Assembly: GCF_023159225.1 (NCBI RefSeq)
Contig: NC_063174.1
Location: 29,843,983-29,907,982 of the forward strand
DNA: 64,000 bases
Direction of reading: 5' to 3'
Source of the DNA: Perognathus longimembris pacificus
Taxonomy: Eukaryota; Chordata; Mammalia; Rodentia; Heteromyidae
This document shows positions 1 to 10,292 of the stretch, piece by piece. The position numbers were made by a program, and so were the translations under genes. Below the pieces are notes generated by a model, which saw only the letters and a program-made list of their open reading frames with translations, was not told the origin of the DNA and made no database searches. The first letter of the stretch is position 1; every line of letters begins with the position of its first letter.

Positions 1-2
1 AA

Positions 3-221
3 CCTCGGATCAAATATCCAGCGAAATTGGAGTTCACTTTCAAAGTGAAAACCAGATCTTTCCATACCAAAGAGGAGCTAAAGGAGTATGTGAATAAAAA
101 AACAGCCCTACAGAGAATTCTAAGAGGGGAGCCTCACCCAACAGAGATCGTACAAGAGACACAGACAGAAACAGAAAGAAACTACAATAGCCAAAGTCCA
201 ACAGAAAGAACAGCTCACTAA
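3..221 (+). CDS. L1-A ORF1p, C-terminal fragment cut by the window edge
   Basis: This is the last 72 codons of the L1 ORF1 protein, a trimeric RNA-binding nucleic-acid chaperone that coats L1 RNA in cytoplasmic particles. The frame aligns almost residue for residue with the C-terminal domain of the second copy (for example the motif RSFHTKEELKEYVNKK). It ends at TAA 219-221, leaving 41 bases before the ORF2 ATG at 263, which is the canonical mammalian L1 arrangement. The start is off-window. Partial but unmistakable. Confidence 0.9.
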   Translation, partial: PRIKYPAKLEFTFKVKTRSFHTKEELKEYVNKKTALQRILRGEPHPTEIVQETQTETERNYNSQSPTERTAH

Positions 222-262
222 AGACAAGGAAAAAAAAAGAGGAAAAACAGCCCAACAAGAAA

Positions 263-3200
263 ATGGAAGGAGAAAAAACACCCTTATCCTTGATCTCTTT
301 AAATATAAATGGTTTAAACTCTCCATAAAGAGGAGCAGACTGGCAGGATGGATCCACAAACAAAAAGTTGACATCTGCTGCCTACAAGAGACCCACCTTA
401 TAGCAAGAGACAAAAACAGGCTCCAAATGAAAGGATGGAGCAAGATCTACCAAGCAAACACACCTACCAAAATGGCAGGTGTAGCCATCCTGATGTCAGA
501 CAAGCTGGACTTTTCATTAAAATCAACTCAAAAAGACAAAGAAGAACACTACATATTAATACAAGGAAAAATCCAGAATCAAGACATCACGGTGATAAAT
601 GTATACTCACCAAACAAAAGAGGCCCTACAGCATGATCTACCTGATATATGACTGTTAACAAAGGGAGACAGAAAGACAGTAGAGACCAAGTCTGTGAAT
701 ACTGTATATGTTCTTGATACATTGTATATTATATATATATATATATGTCTACCTGACCTAGAAAAGGGATAGAAAAACGGGACGTAAGATATCACAAGAA
801 ATGTACACACTGCCCTACTATGTAACTGTACCCTTTTTGCACAACACCTTGTAAAAAAATTTGTGCTTAATTAATAAACAAATTTAAAAAAAAGAGGCCC
901 TACATATGTCAAGCAAATTCTCACAGAATTACAGAACAAGATAGACGCAAACACAATCATAGTGGGTGACCTTAATACCCCACTCTCTCCAAGAGACAGA
1001 TCCAACACCCAGAGGATTAGCAAGGGAGCTGAGGACCTAAGTAACACCATATCCCAAATGGATCTGACAGACCTATATAGAATCTTCCACCCTACAGACA
1101 CCCAATACACCTTCTTCTCAGCAGCCCATGGATCATATTCCAAAATAGACCACGTCATAGCCCACACAAAGAACCTCAGCAAATACAAAAGTATTCACGT
1201 CATCCCATGTATTATATCTGATCACAGTGGATTAAAGGTAACCCTCAACAACAAAGGATACCACCGAGGCTATACACACTCTTGGAGGCTAAACCCCACA
1301 CTGCTATCCAACACTTGGGCCACAGACCAAGTTAAAGATGAAATCAACAAATTCATAAGCCACAATGACAAAGAAAACACATCACAAAGAAACCTATGGG
1401 ACACAGCTAAGGCAGTACTGAGGGGCAAGATCATTGCCCTCAGCACTCACATTAAAAGAATGGAAGCAGAGCAGGTAAATAACCTCACGATGAAACTAAA
1501 ACAACTGGAGAAACAAGAAATGACAGAATCTAAAACGACTAGGAGGGGAGAGATCACAAAGATTAAAGACGAGATAAATCTGATTGAAAATAGAAAGACC
1601 ATTCAACAAATAAATAAGACTAAAAGCTGGTTCTTTGAGAAAATAAATAAAATTGACAGACCCCTCGCAAGACTTACAAAAAAAAAAAGAAGAGAAGAGA
1701 CTCATATACGTAAAATCAAGAACTCCACCAGAAAAATTACAAGTACACACGATATTCAAACAATCATAAGGAGCTATTTCCAAAACCTCTACTCAGCAAA
1801 AAACAATAATTTTACAGAAATGGATCAATTCTTAGAGAAGTACAAACTGCCCAAACTGAACCAAGAAGAAATAAATCAACCAAATAGACCAATAACTTAC
1901 AGTGAGATACAGGAGGTAATCAAGAACCTCCCAACAAAGAAAAGCCCAGGCCCAGATGGATTCACCAACGAATTCTACAAAACCTTTAGTAATGAGCTAA
2001 TACCAATACTCCTCAAACTCTTCCGCGAAATAGAAACAGAGGGAGAAATCCCAAACTCATTCTATGAAGTTAATATCATACTAATTCCCAAACCAGGCAA
2101 AGACCCAACAAAAAAAGAGAACTACAGACCAATATCACTCATGAACACAGACACAAAGCTCCTCAATAAAATATTAGCTAACAGGATCCAGAAACTGATC
2201 AAGAAAATCATACATTATGACCAAGTAGGCTTCATCCCACAGTCACAAGGATGGTTCAACATCCGTAAATCAATCAATGTAATTCACCACATAAACAGAT
2301 CTAAAATTAAGAATTACATTGTTATCTCAGTCGATGCCCAAAAAGCCTTTGACAAAATACAACATCCATACCTATTAAAAGCTTTGGAGAGAACAGGAAT
2401 AGATGGAACATTCCTCAAAACAATAAAAGCCATATACAACAGACCAACTGCTAATATCATATTAAATGGAGAGAAACTTAAATCATTCCCCCTAAACTCA
2501 GGAACAAGACAAGGATGCCCACTCTCCCCACTTCTTTTCAACATAGTGCTGGAATCCCTAGCCATAGTAATAGGGCAAGAGGAGGACATCAAAGGGATCC
2601 ACATCGGCAAGGAAGAAATCAAGCTATCCCTATTTGCAGACGACATGATCTTATATCTGAAGGAACCAAAAAACTCAGTACCCAAACTCCTACACCTAAT
2701 AAACCAATTTGGCAAAGTAGCAGGATACAAAATCAATCCACAAAAGTCAGCAGCTTTTCTGTACACCAGCAATAGACAAACAGAAAAGGAAATTATGGAA
2801 ACAATTCCATTTACAGTAGCCAAAAAAGAATAAAGTACCTAGGGATCAACTTAACCAAGGATGTGATGGACCTATTTATTGGAAACTATAAAAATCTAAT
2901 AATGGAAATCAAAGAAGACACAAGGAGATGGAAAGACCTCCCATGCTCATGGGTAGGCAGAATCAATATAGTGAAAATGGCCATATTGCCCAAATTGTTA
3001 TACAAATTCAATGCAATACCTATCAAAATCCCAGCCACATTCTTCACTGAAATAGAGAAAACAATCCATAAATTCATATGGAACAGCAAAAGACCTAGAA
3101 TAGCCAAAGCAATTCTAGGCAAAAAAAAGCTATGCAGGAGGTATCACAATACCAGACTTCAAGCTCTACTACAAGGCTATCATAACAAAAACAGCATGGT

Positions 3201-4363
3201 ATTGGTATAAAAACAGATCGGAAGACCAATGGATTAGAATTGAAGATCCAGAAATAAAACCACACTCTTACAGCCAGCTGATATTCGACAAAGGAGCTAA
3301 AGACATACAATGGAATAAACATAGCTTCTTCAATTACTGGTGCTGGGAGAACTGGGCAGCCATATGCAGAAAACTGAAAGTAGGCCCAAGCCTATCACCA
3401 TGCACCAAGATCAACTCAAAATGGATCAAGGACCTCAACATCAGACCTGAATCCTTGAAACTACTGAAGGACAGAGTAGGAAAGACACTAGAACTTATAG
3501 GCACAGGAAGGAACTTCCTGAATAGAGTCCCAGGGGCACAACAAATAGGGGAAAGACTCAACAAATGGGACTACTACAAATTTAAAAGTTTCTGCACAGC
3601 TAAGGACATAGCCACCAAAATAGAAAGACAGCCAACGATATGGGAAAGGATATTTACCAGCACAGCAACAGACAAAGGCCTGATATCTGTCATCTACAGA
3701 GAACTCAAAAAACTAAGCCCCTCCAAGCCCAATAAACCTATTAGGAAATGGGCAAAGGAGCTAAAGAGAGACTTCACAAGAGAAGATATAAAAATGGCAA
3801 AGAAACACATGAGGAAATGCTCAACATCCCTGGTAATAAAGGAAAGGCAAATAAAAACAACCCTGAGATACCACCTCACCCCAGTTAGAATGGCCTATAC
3901 TCTGAACTCAGGCAACAACAAATGCTGGAGGGGGTGCGGGGAAAGAGGAACCCTTCTCCATTGTTGGTGGGAGTGCAAATTAGTACAACCACTTTGGAGA
4001 ACAGTATGGAGGTTTCTCAAAAAGCTCAATATAGACCTACCCTATGACCCAGCCATACCACTCCTAGGCATCTATCCTAAACAGCAAACCCCAAGATATC
4101 AAAAAGACATTTGTACTTTCATGTTTATTGTGGCACAATTCACAATAGCCAAAATATGGAAACAACCCAGAGGCCCCTCCATAGATGAATGGATCCAAAA
4201 TATATGGTCCTTATACACAATGGAATACTACATAGCGATTAGGAATGGTAAAACATTGTTATTCACAGGGAAATGGTCAGAACTCGAACAAATAATGTTG
4301 AGTGAGACAAGCCTAGAACACAGAAAACAAAGGGGCATGATCTTCCTGATATATGACTGTTAA
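263..4363 (+). pseudogene. L1-A ORF2p (endonuclease-reverse transcriptase), copy 1, broken
   Basis: ORF2p nicks target DNA with an APE-type endonuclease and copies L1 RNA by target-primed reverse transcription. The ATG at 263 opens the endonuclease domain, but a one-base deletion near 321 gives a stop within about 20 codons. The frame is then split by the 631-890 insertion. From 962 a long frame of about 620 codons holds the end of the endonuclease domain ([17 protein letters not shown]), the linker, and reverse-transcriptase motifs ([22 protein letters not shown], catalytic FADD at 2633-2644). Frameshifts follow near 2825 (lost A/G in a purine run) and near 3127. A final frame to 4363 carries the C-terminal cysteine motif C-x3-C-x7-H-x4-C (3923-3976). 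Compared with copy 2, VGDF is VGDL here. Dead by several lesions. Confidence 0.93.
631..890 (+). mobile_element. 5'-truncated L1-A 3' fragment nested in L1-A ORF2
   Basis: The fragment is flanked by a perfect 14-bp target-site duplication, aaagaggccctaca, at 617-630 and 891-904, and ends in an A-rich tail. It begins with the end of ORF2 (GCATGATCTACCTGATATATG, as at 4337) and then jumps from the proximal 3'UTR (end of the CTGTGAA motif) straight to the distal 3'UTR (ACTGTATATGTTCTTG). About 240 bases present in other L1-A copies are therefore missing. Insertion by target-primed reverse transcription is clear. The internal gap is either a later deletion or a shorter 3'UTR variant. Confidence 0.92.
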
Positions 4364-4518
4364 GAAAGGGAGACGGAGAGACAGTAGAGACCAAATCTGT
4401 GAAACCAAAAACTGCTTATCAAATAGTATTCCCCACAGGATTGGGGCAGCGACCCAACAGTATGTAACTAAAACCAAACAATTACTCAACATATAAAGGT
4501 CAAAAATTGACCTCTCAG

Positions 4519-4766
4519 AAACAACTACAAAAGCAATACTTGCAAAACTGTTTGGTGTAAGTGAACTGAACACCTCGGGGGGGGGGGGGGTGCGGGGGGG
4601 AGGGAAAGGGGGGGAGGGAGGGGGGCATGAGGGACAAGGTAACAAACAGTACAAGAAATGTATCCAATGCCTAATGTATGAAACTGTAACCTCTCTGTAC
4701 ATCAGTTTGATAATAAAAATTTGAAAAAAACAAAAATAAAAATAATGATGAAAAACCAAAAAAAAA
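4519..4766 (+). mobile_element. Short L1-B 3' end nested in the L1-A 3'UTR
   Basis: A 17-bp target-site duplication (aaaaattgacctctcag at 4502-4518 and 4767-4783) brackets a segment matching the last about 200 bases of L1-B. It includes the G-rich tract (4577-4627), the conserved ATCCAATGCCTAATGTATG block, the AATAAAAATTTG end and an A-rich tail. It is severely 5' truncated and on the same strand as its host. Confidence 0.93.
4577..4627 (+). repeat. G-rich tract of the L1-B 3'UTR
   Basis: Long runs of G separated by A, T or C form a potential G-quadruplex. Equivalent tracts sit at the same place in the other L1-B 3' ends (about 15520-15558, 49655-49690 and 58960-58999). A G-rich polypurine tract in the 3'UTR is a known feature of mammalian L1s. 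Confidence 0.75.
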
Positions 4767-5102
4767 AAAAATTGACCTCTCAGTGGAATACAATAGCTCA
4801 AAAGCTTTGTATGTACGTTCATATAAGACTACTGTCGACATATGGTCTAATATCGACATTACATTTAAAGCCCTAGGCGAACTTTCTTGGGAGTGGCCAC
4901 GTGGCTACTGTATATGTTCTTGATACATTGTATATTGTATATATGTCTACCTGACCTAGAGAAGAGATAGAAAAACAGGGTGTAAGATATCACAAGAAAT
5001 GTACACACTGCCCTACTATGTAACTGTACCCTTTTTGCACAACACCTTGTCAAAAAATTTGTGTTCAATTAATAAATAAGTTAAATAAAAAAAAAGAATA
5101 AA

Positions 5103-5351
5103 CTTTATGCCTGGGCGCTGGTGGTTCATACTTGTAATCCTAGCTGCTCAGGAGGCTGAGATCTGAGAACTGAGGTTTGAAGCCAGCGCAGGCAGAAAAG
5201 ACTGTGAGATTCTTATCTTCAATAAACTACTTAGAAAAAGTCATGAGTGGCATTGTGGTTCAAGTGGTAGAGTGCTACCCTTGAGCAAAAAGAAGCTCAG
5301 GGAGAGTGCCCAGGCCCAGAGTTCAAGTACCAGCATCAGCAAGAAAAAAAA
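5103..5351 (+). mobile_element. B1-headed dimeric SINE inserted in the L1-A tail
   Basis: The left half is 7SL/B1-like (GTAATCCTAGCTGCTCAGGA, then GGCTGAGATC). The right half is the tRNA-like Geo-type monomer (GTGGTTCAAGTGGTAGAGTGC, then GAGTTCAAGTACCAG). A 12-bp duplication, aaaaagaataaa, at 5091-5102 and 5352-5363 shows it landed in the poly(A) tail of L1-A copy 1. Confidence 0.9.
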
Positions 5352-5363
5352 AAAAAAGAATAA

Positions 5364-6026
5364 ATAACCTTTAACTTTTATGGATTTCTTCTGAACCTCT
5401 GCTCCGTGTCCCTCTTTCATTGAGAACTGTAGACCTAGACAAGACATGGCTCAACAGTGCTAAGCATCTGTATTAAAGCAGTTTAAATCCTTCTGAAGGA
5501 AAGGGACTGTTATAGTGTTTGGGCAGCATGGATTCTCATGCATCTGAGAGTATAAATCAGCTACAAAAGGAGAAGACCTTTCCCTGTTTGTTTTTTCCTC
5601 TCCTAATTAGAGTCCTAGATGTGTTGTCATTCAACCAAACACTGTAATTAATAAGCTTTCTTTGCATGTGTAACTCAGGCATGACTAAACAGATAAACCT
5701 AGCCCACACTGAGATAGTTCAACTCATCCAATCAATGTGGCTGACATCATGAGCTTAAGTCATCAGAGCTTTAAGCCTGATAGACCAGTGACCTCCAAAC
5801 CTGACTGCTCACCTGGTAAGAATCACTCAGACTGCTTACTAAACAACCTAGATATCTAGGCAAAGGTGCTTGTGATTTTAAAAGCCGGATTAGTTTTTCT
5901 CAAGTCTTAGAGTGAGGAAGGAGACTTGTGACAATCTTAGACTTCCATTTGCTCCATCTGCTTCCATTCGTTCCATCTGCCCCTGGGGGAGCCCGAGGTT
6001 TGGCTTTCCAAGGGTCTCCAAAGTGA
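5364..6026. other. Single-copy sequence with one MER5-like relic
   Basis: No open frame of note, no RNA gene and no young repeat. Ordinary AT-leaning sequence apart from the ancient DNA-transposon relic annotated at 5785-5870. Confidence 0.6.
5785..5870. mobile_element. MER5-like (hAT-Charlie) relic
   Basis: The run CCAGTGACCTCCAAACCTGA, followed by CACCTGGTAAGAATCAC, resembles the terminal part of the mammalian MER5 non-autonomous hAT element (consensus-like caGTGGTTCTCAAAC, then CACCTGGA). Old and diverged; assigned from remembered family structure. Confidence 0.5.
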
Positions 6027-6250
6027 CTCTTAGCTGGACACTGATGGCTCACACCTGTAATCCTAGCTGCGCAGGAGACAGATCTGAGAATTCTGGCTTG
6101 AAGCCATCCCAGAAGACTCTTATTTCCAATTAAACAAGCAAAAGCTAGACTGGAGGTGTGGCTCAAGTAATAGAGCATTACTCTTGAGTGAAAGAAAGCA
6201 AAGTAAGAGGCAAAGCCCTGAGTTCAAGGTCTGGTACCAGCACAAAAAAC
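6027..6250 (+). mobile_element. B1-headed dimeric SINE, diverged
   Basis: B1-like head (CTGATGGCTCACACCTGTAA, CCTAGCTGCGCAGG), an A-rich linker (CAATTAAACAAGCAAAAGC), then a Geo-type right half (GTGTGGCTCAAGTAATAGAGC, CCCTGAGTTCAAGG) and a short A-rich tail. Many substitutions mark it as an older copy. Confidence 0.85.
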
Positions 6251-6462
6251 AAAAAAGTAGTGATCTCTATACTCCTACTTCATAGGCTATTCTCCCAGTG
6301 ATAAGGCCTGGCTGATTTTTATAGTCTGGTGAGAATCTAGAACTTCAGGCATTGCCCATGTTGCCTGAAATATGAGAATGTTTGTCACCCTTTCAATGTT
6401 AGTCATCATGGTGTGTCCAGTGATAGAAATTCAGGGAAGTAATAAGTTGGGTCCCTAGCACT

Positions 6463-6487
6463 AAAAAAAAAAAAAAAAAAAAAAAAA
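6463..6487 (+). repeat. Poly(A) run, probably a decayed SINE tail
   Basis: 25 consecutive A residues preceded by GGGTCCCTAGCAC, which resembles the B-box end of an ID-like SINE. The body upstream is too diverged to name with confidence. Confidence 0.6.
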
Positions 6488-6527
6488 GGAAAAATAAAAA
6501 ATAAAAGGTAGTACATAGATAATACTA

Positions 6528-6537
6528 GTCGTCGTCG

Positions 6538-6569
<32 letters not shown>
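6528..6569 (+). repeat. (TCG/TCA)n trinucleotide microsatellite
   Basis: Four GTC/TCG units grade into an uninterrupted run of TCA/ATC units. Simple repeat. Confidence 0.95.
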
Positions 6570-6879
6570 TGTAAATGATTACAATTTTTAAGTGAATGAA
6601 GCCAGGCTGTGGATGTTTTATTCTGTTGATGTTGTGCCAATACAAGAAAGAAGTGACATCTTGGTTCCTTTAACTTCTCTCCTTCTATTCCTTCAAGTTC
6701 TCCAGCAAACACAAAGGCAGGAGGAACCATTGCTTTAGATTCATATTATTTTAGCTGATGTATCTGGAGCATGGTGATAAATTAATCATGACGTCTGATT
6801 CACAATCATATTCTAGCCCAATTTACACTTTGCATTTGCAGAACTGAAATGTGATGCATTAAAATGGTGCACGCATCAC

Positions 6880-7510
6880 AGATTTTTCTCTTCACTGAGC
6901 CCACGGGGGCGGGGGATGGAGAAGCTCCTGCCTTTTCCAGTGAGGCAGCGCCTGCCTGGGGGCCGGGCCCCCACAGTGGACGCGTGGGGGGTGGGGGCGG
7001 TGGGGAAAGCACCGGGGATCGCCCAGCAGGCACACAGAAAAGAGCGTTTGAGTGCACAGGGTGAGCTGCTGCGGGACCCGGGCGAAGCCAGTTTGCAAGA
7101 GAGTCATTAAAAAATATCTTCCCGGCTTAATGACCAAGGCAGGCGCCCTCCGGGGGAGGGGGCGGTGGTGTTACTAAACATAACAGATGGCCGCTGTCTG
7201 CGGCTATATAGGGCGCACCGACAAATCCCCCTGGACAGCCACTGGGCCCGGGGCTGCGGGGTGTGGGTGCCGCTCACCCGGGTTCCGCCTGCGGGAGCAC
7301 CCCAGGAAAAGCCTGCCTCCCTGGAAGCCCCCAAAGTCCCTTGCGCTCTGGCTCTGACCCATGCCCTGGGCTCGAGATTGGGGCGCCTGATTCATGGCTT
7401 CCCGGCAGGGGGTCGGGGGAGGAGAGGCCTGTCCAAGGTCAGGAACCTCCCCCCACCCCCCACCATCCCGCTCCCCACCCGGCTTGCAAAACATGAAGGT
7501 GGCAGTTGAA
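6880..7510. promoter_or_regulatory. GC-rich, CpG-dense island with a TATA-like motif
   Basis: This is the only clearly GC-rich, CpG-dense stretch outside L1 5' regions; about thirty CpGs can be counted by eye over some 600 bases in an otherwise CpG-poor window. Visible motifs include GC-box-like GGGGGCGGGG (6905-6915) and GGGGGAGGGGGCGG near 7153, an E-box CAGATG (about 7186) and GGCTATATAGGG (7202-7213), readable as a TATA box or a degenerate CArG box. Frames on both strands are open simply because of base composition, and none resembles a known protein. It could be a promoter with first exon, a CpG-island enhancer, or an orphan CpG island. Direction cannot be decided. Confidence 0.5.
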
Positions 7511-8815
7511 TGCTGGACTCGGTGCTGGCCCTAGATCAAGACGAACTTCCCGGTCCAGTGGCTCTGTCCTAGGACTGGATGATTTGTTTCAAGGGGGGAA
7601 ATCTTACAAAGCTGAACAGGCTACATTCTCAGAGATACATTTTTAAAGGTTACTGTTGGAGGAAAAATCATAAATACTCAATGAAATTGGGCCACGTGGG
7701 AGCAGCTGTGGCTCGGGGTGGCCCCAGCCTGGAGAGTCCCAGTGCCCGCAGAACACCTCTGTGCAATGTTCAGGCTGCAAAGCACCCGAAGAGGCCAGGC
7801 CCAGCCCACAGCAAATGCCTGCCAGGAAGCCATAGGGCAGAATCCAAGGGGGGAAACCACTTCTCTAATGGCTACTCCTTGGTTCAATTACGTAAAGATT
7901 AAGAAAATAAAATCCCTTCTCCCCACACCTTATTGTTTTCTTGACCCCTTAATTCTTGAAGGTTAGAGGCCCGGTCCTTCTTTTTCCTCAATTGATTTAC
8001 AGTGTTTTTTCCCTGCATGCTGGGAAAGACTGAGGTTCATTCATTAATTCAACCAATGCTTAGCCTTGCGCCTAGTTCTAGAGTTCCAACTTGGAACCCA
8101 GCAGCAGGCTTCCTCTGCTTCTATCTTAGCTAAGGAGGAGATACGACTTCTTCTTCCACACTTCAGGAATAATTGAATACAACTCTTAGGTCCCGTGGTA
8201 GAGACTAGGGAATAATTATAGTACTGGTCACAGAATTGAGTCTGAGAAAGGAGACAGAAAGAGAGGAGAGTTAATAAGACCCTGTGGTTTGCACAGGAGG
8301 CCTGGACTTTTCATCTGATCTCGGGCTCCTGGCATTGGAGACAGAATTCCATGTTCCCACTGCCTCTCAGTCCAACTCTGACTTTACCCACAGACCCACA
8401 TGTTGGAGAAAGGCTGGTATGTATGTGTATTTCTTTGCCTTGGCTACAGCAATAGGAAGCCATTGTAGCATACTGCCCGAGTTCATTGCCACTTATTTAT
8501 TAAGGAGTATTTGGATATTACTACCAGTGTTTCAATTCTTCTGCTAACTATATAATATTCAGATTTTTCTAGTCTTTTGATTATAGTGATAGTTCAAATA
8601 TAATTTAGAAAGGACAAGGTGGTTTGTGGTAAACATGATCAAGGTACATTATAGCTTAATAAAACTTACTAAAGCTAGTTAAGGGGGACAGAGAACTAAG
8701 AAAGAGTAATATAGTTGTGAATGTTATCAACATATATTACATGTTTGTACAATTTATGCTAGTAATTTTTCAAATAAATAATATTTAAAAATAAAATTAA
8801 TGAACTTTAATTGAT
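7511..8815. other. Single-copy sequence flanking the CpG island
   Basis: GC content falls steadily away from the island. No repeat recognised, no splice-supported exon and no RNA gene. The block around 7640-7700 (ACTGTTGGAGGAAAAATC region) looks unique and could be transcribed or regulatory, but nothing shows it directly. Confidence 0.4.
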
Positions 8816-8829
8816 TGACGCATTACAGT

Positions 8830-8895
8830 GCTAAGTTGGAATCCAAGCCTTGTTTATGCCTGACAAGTACTCTACCACTGAGCTTCAACCCCATT
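8830..8895 (-). mobile_element. Old ID-like SINE fragment
   Basis: Reverse-strand ID signature: TGCCTGACAAGTACTCTACC followed by ACTGAGCTTCAACCCC, the complement of the tRNA-Ala-derived A-box region. Confidence 0.65.
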
Positions 8896-8917
8896 TTCTC
8901 TCTCTCTGTCTCCTTCC

Positions 8918-8919
<2 letters not shown>

Positions 8920-8955
<36 letters not shown>
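8920..8955 (+). repeat. (TG)n microsatellite
   Basis: Uninterrupted TG dinucleotides directly abutting the tail side of the reverse-strand SINE at 8957-9187. Confidence 0.97.
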
Positions 8956-8956
<1 letters not shown>

Positions 8957-8957
<1 letters not shown>

Positions 8958-9187
8958 TGGTGCTAGTCCTGGACTTGAACTCAGGGCCTGGGCACTGTCT
9001 CTGAGCTTTTGTGCTTAAGGCTAGCATTCTACTGCTTGAGTCACAGCTCTACTTCTGGCTTTTGGGTGGTTAATTGGAGATAAGAGTCTCACAGTCTTTT
9101 CTGCTCAGACTGGCTTCAAATCCCAATCCTCAGATCTCAGTCTCCTGAGTAGATAGGATCATAGGCATGAGCCACTGGTGCCTGGCT
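8957..9187 (-). mobile_element. B1-headed dimeric SINE
   Basis: Read on the minus strand: B1 head (complement of CTCCTGAGTAGATAGGATCA and GAGCCACTGGTGCCTGGC), the linker GGTTAATTGGAGATAAGAGT, then the Geo-type half (TTGAACTCAGGGCCTGGGCA). The A-rich tail position is occupied by the (TG)n tract. Confidence 0.9.
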
Positions 9188-9461
9188 GTGCACACATTTT
9201 TAAAATATGGTTTATCAAACTATCATTTCACAGAAATTATTTATAATATAAACAAGTTTTGAAAAAGTGAGTTGATGAAAAATATGAAGTTAATTATAAT
9301 ACACATGGCACACAGATACAACGAAACTAAGTGGTAAAGAATAATTCAAGTTTAAGTAGATGATTCATTTAAGGGGACCAAAAAGACAACTGCAATTGGT
9401 GTTATGGAAAAACTGTTTTACAGTATTGAAATCTGCTCTTTATCATATATGTCATTAGTTT

Positions 9462-9600
9462 CCACGCACCAGTGGCTCACACCAGATTGGAGGTATGGCT
9501 CAAATTGTAGTGTGCCAACTGGGAGCAAAAAACCCTCAATTGACATCAAGGCCCTGAGTTCAAGCCCAAGTATGGACACTAATAAACAAAGAAGCAAAAC
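9462..9600 (+). mobile_element. Internally deleted B1-headed SINE
   Basis: Only the first bases of the B1 head remain (CACGCACCAGTGGCTCACAC). They are fused directly to a Geo-type right half (GTATGGCTCAAATTGTAGTG, GGCCCTGAGTTCAAGCCC), so most of the head is missing. Confidence 0.75.
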
Positions 9601-9749
9601 TATTCCATTAGTTCTCACTAGGTGACAAATAAAACCAGGTATAGTATACATGGTTTAAGAAAACCATACATATTTCTACAACTCAGGAAAACTTTGCCAT
9701 AAAACTTTACCAGCAGACCACTTCCTGGTTCATGAGACATCTGTGTGGT

Positions 9750-9983
9750 TTTTGTTAGTGATATTGGTGGTGCCCATTCTGGGGCTTGAACTCAGGCTGG
9801 TGCTGTCTCTGAGCTTTCTTACTCAAAGCTAGTACTCTACCCCTTGGGCCACAGATCCCCTTCTGTCTTTTTAGTAGTTAGAGATAAGAGTCTTTCCTGT
9901 CAGGGCTGACTTTCAACTGCAATCCTCAGATCTCAGCCTCCTGAGTTGCTAGGATTATAGGAATGAGCCACCAGCAGCTGGTG
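9750..9983 (-). mobile_element. B1-headed dimeric SINE
   Basis: Minus-strand Geo half (GGGGCTTGAACTCAGG, CTACCCCTTGGGCCACAG), the linker TAGTTAGAGATAAGAGTC and B1 head (CAGCCTCCTGAGTTGCTAGG, ATGAGCCACC). Diverged copy. Confidence 0.88.
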
Positions 9984-10050
9984 ACATCTGTTTAAAGTGA
10001 TTATGGCTTTAAACTTTCAGAGCTCACAAGCATTAGAAACACACTGGAGA

Positions 10051-10276
10051 GGGGCTGGGGATATAGCCTAGTGGCAAGAGTGCCTGCCTTGGATACACGA
10101 GGCCCTAGGTTCGATTCCCCAGCACCACATATACAGAAAACGGCCAGAAGCGGCGCTGTGGCTCAAGTGGCAGAGTGCTAGCCTTGAGGGGGAAGAAGCC
10201 AGGGACTGTGCTCAGGCCCTGAGTCCAAGGCCCAGGACTGGCCAAAAAAAAAAAAAAAAAAAAGAAAAAGAAAAAA
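10051..10276 (+). mobile_element. Young IDL-Geo dimeric SINE
   Basis: Left ID-like monomer (GGGGCTGGGGATATAGCC, GGTTCGATTCCCCAGCACC) and right Geo monomer (AGAAAACGGCCAGAAGCGGC, GGCCCAGGACTGGCC), then an A-rich tail. A 16-bp perfect duplication, agaaacacactggaga, lies at 10035-10050 and 10277-10292. Retained CpGs and perfect duplications suggest a recent insertion. Confidence 0.95.
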
Positions 10277-10292
10277 AGAAACACACTGGAGA

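Larger units (their letters stand above)
1..5102 (+). mobile_element. L1-A copy 1, entering from the left edge of the window
   Basis: This LINE-1 retrotransposon begins inside ORF1; base 1 corresponds to base 44041 of the second L1-A copy. It continues through all of ORF2 and a 3'UTR ending near 5090 in an A-rich tail with AATAAA-like motifs. It carries two nested insertions, a short L1-A 3' fragment (631-890) and an L1-B 3' end (4519-4766), and a B1-headed SINE landed in its poly(A) tail. Both reading frames are damaged, so this is a dead copy. The element's 5' end and left target-site duplication lie outside the window, so full length cannot be judged. Confidence 0.95.

Noticed and set aside
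631..890. A spliced L1 transcript re-inserted
   Set aside because: The internal gap does not begin with GT or end with AG when compared with other L1-A copies, so splicing is not supported.
2314..2823. 169-codon minus-strand frame opposite L1-A ORF2
   Set aside because: Shadow of the sense-strand reverse transcriptase; the same antisense frame appears in the other L1-A copy only because the sense codons are shared.
4313..4822. 169-codon minus-strand frame with proline runs
   Set aside because: Made by the C-rich complement of the L1-B G-tract plus the L1-A 3'UTR.
7107..7509. Open frames on both strands of the CpG-rich segment (up to 114 codons)
   Set aside because: They exist on opposite strands at once, are proline/glycine/arginine-rich as GC content predicts, and match no protein family I recognise.
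10052..10160. A functional tRNA-Ala gene
   Set aside because: A- and B-box-like sequences are present, but the cloverleaf is not maintained, and the unit is part of a dimeric SINE with poly(A) tail and duplications.
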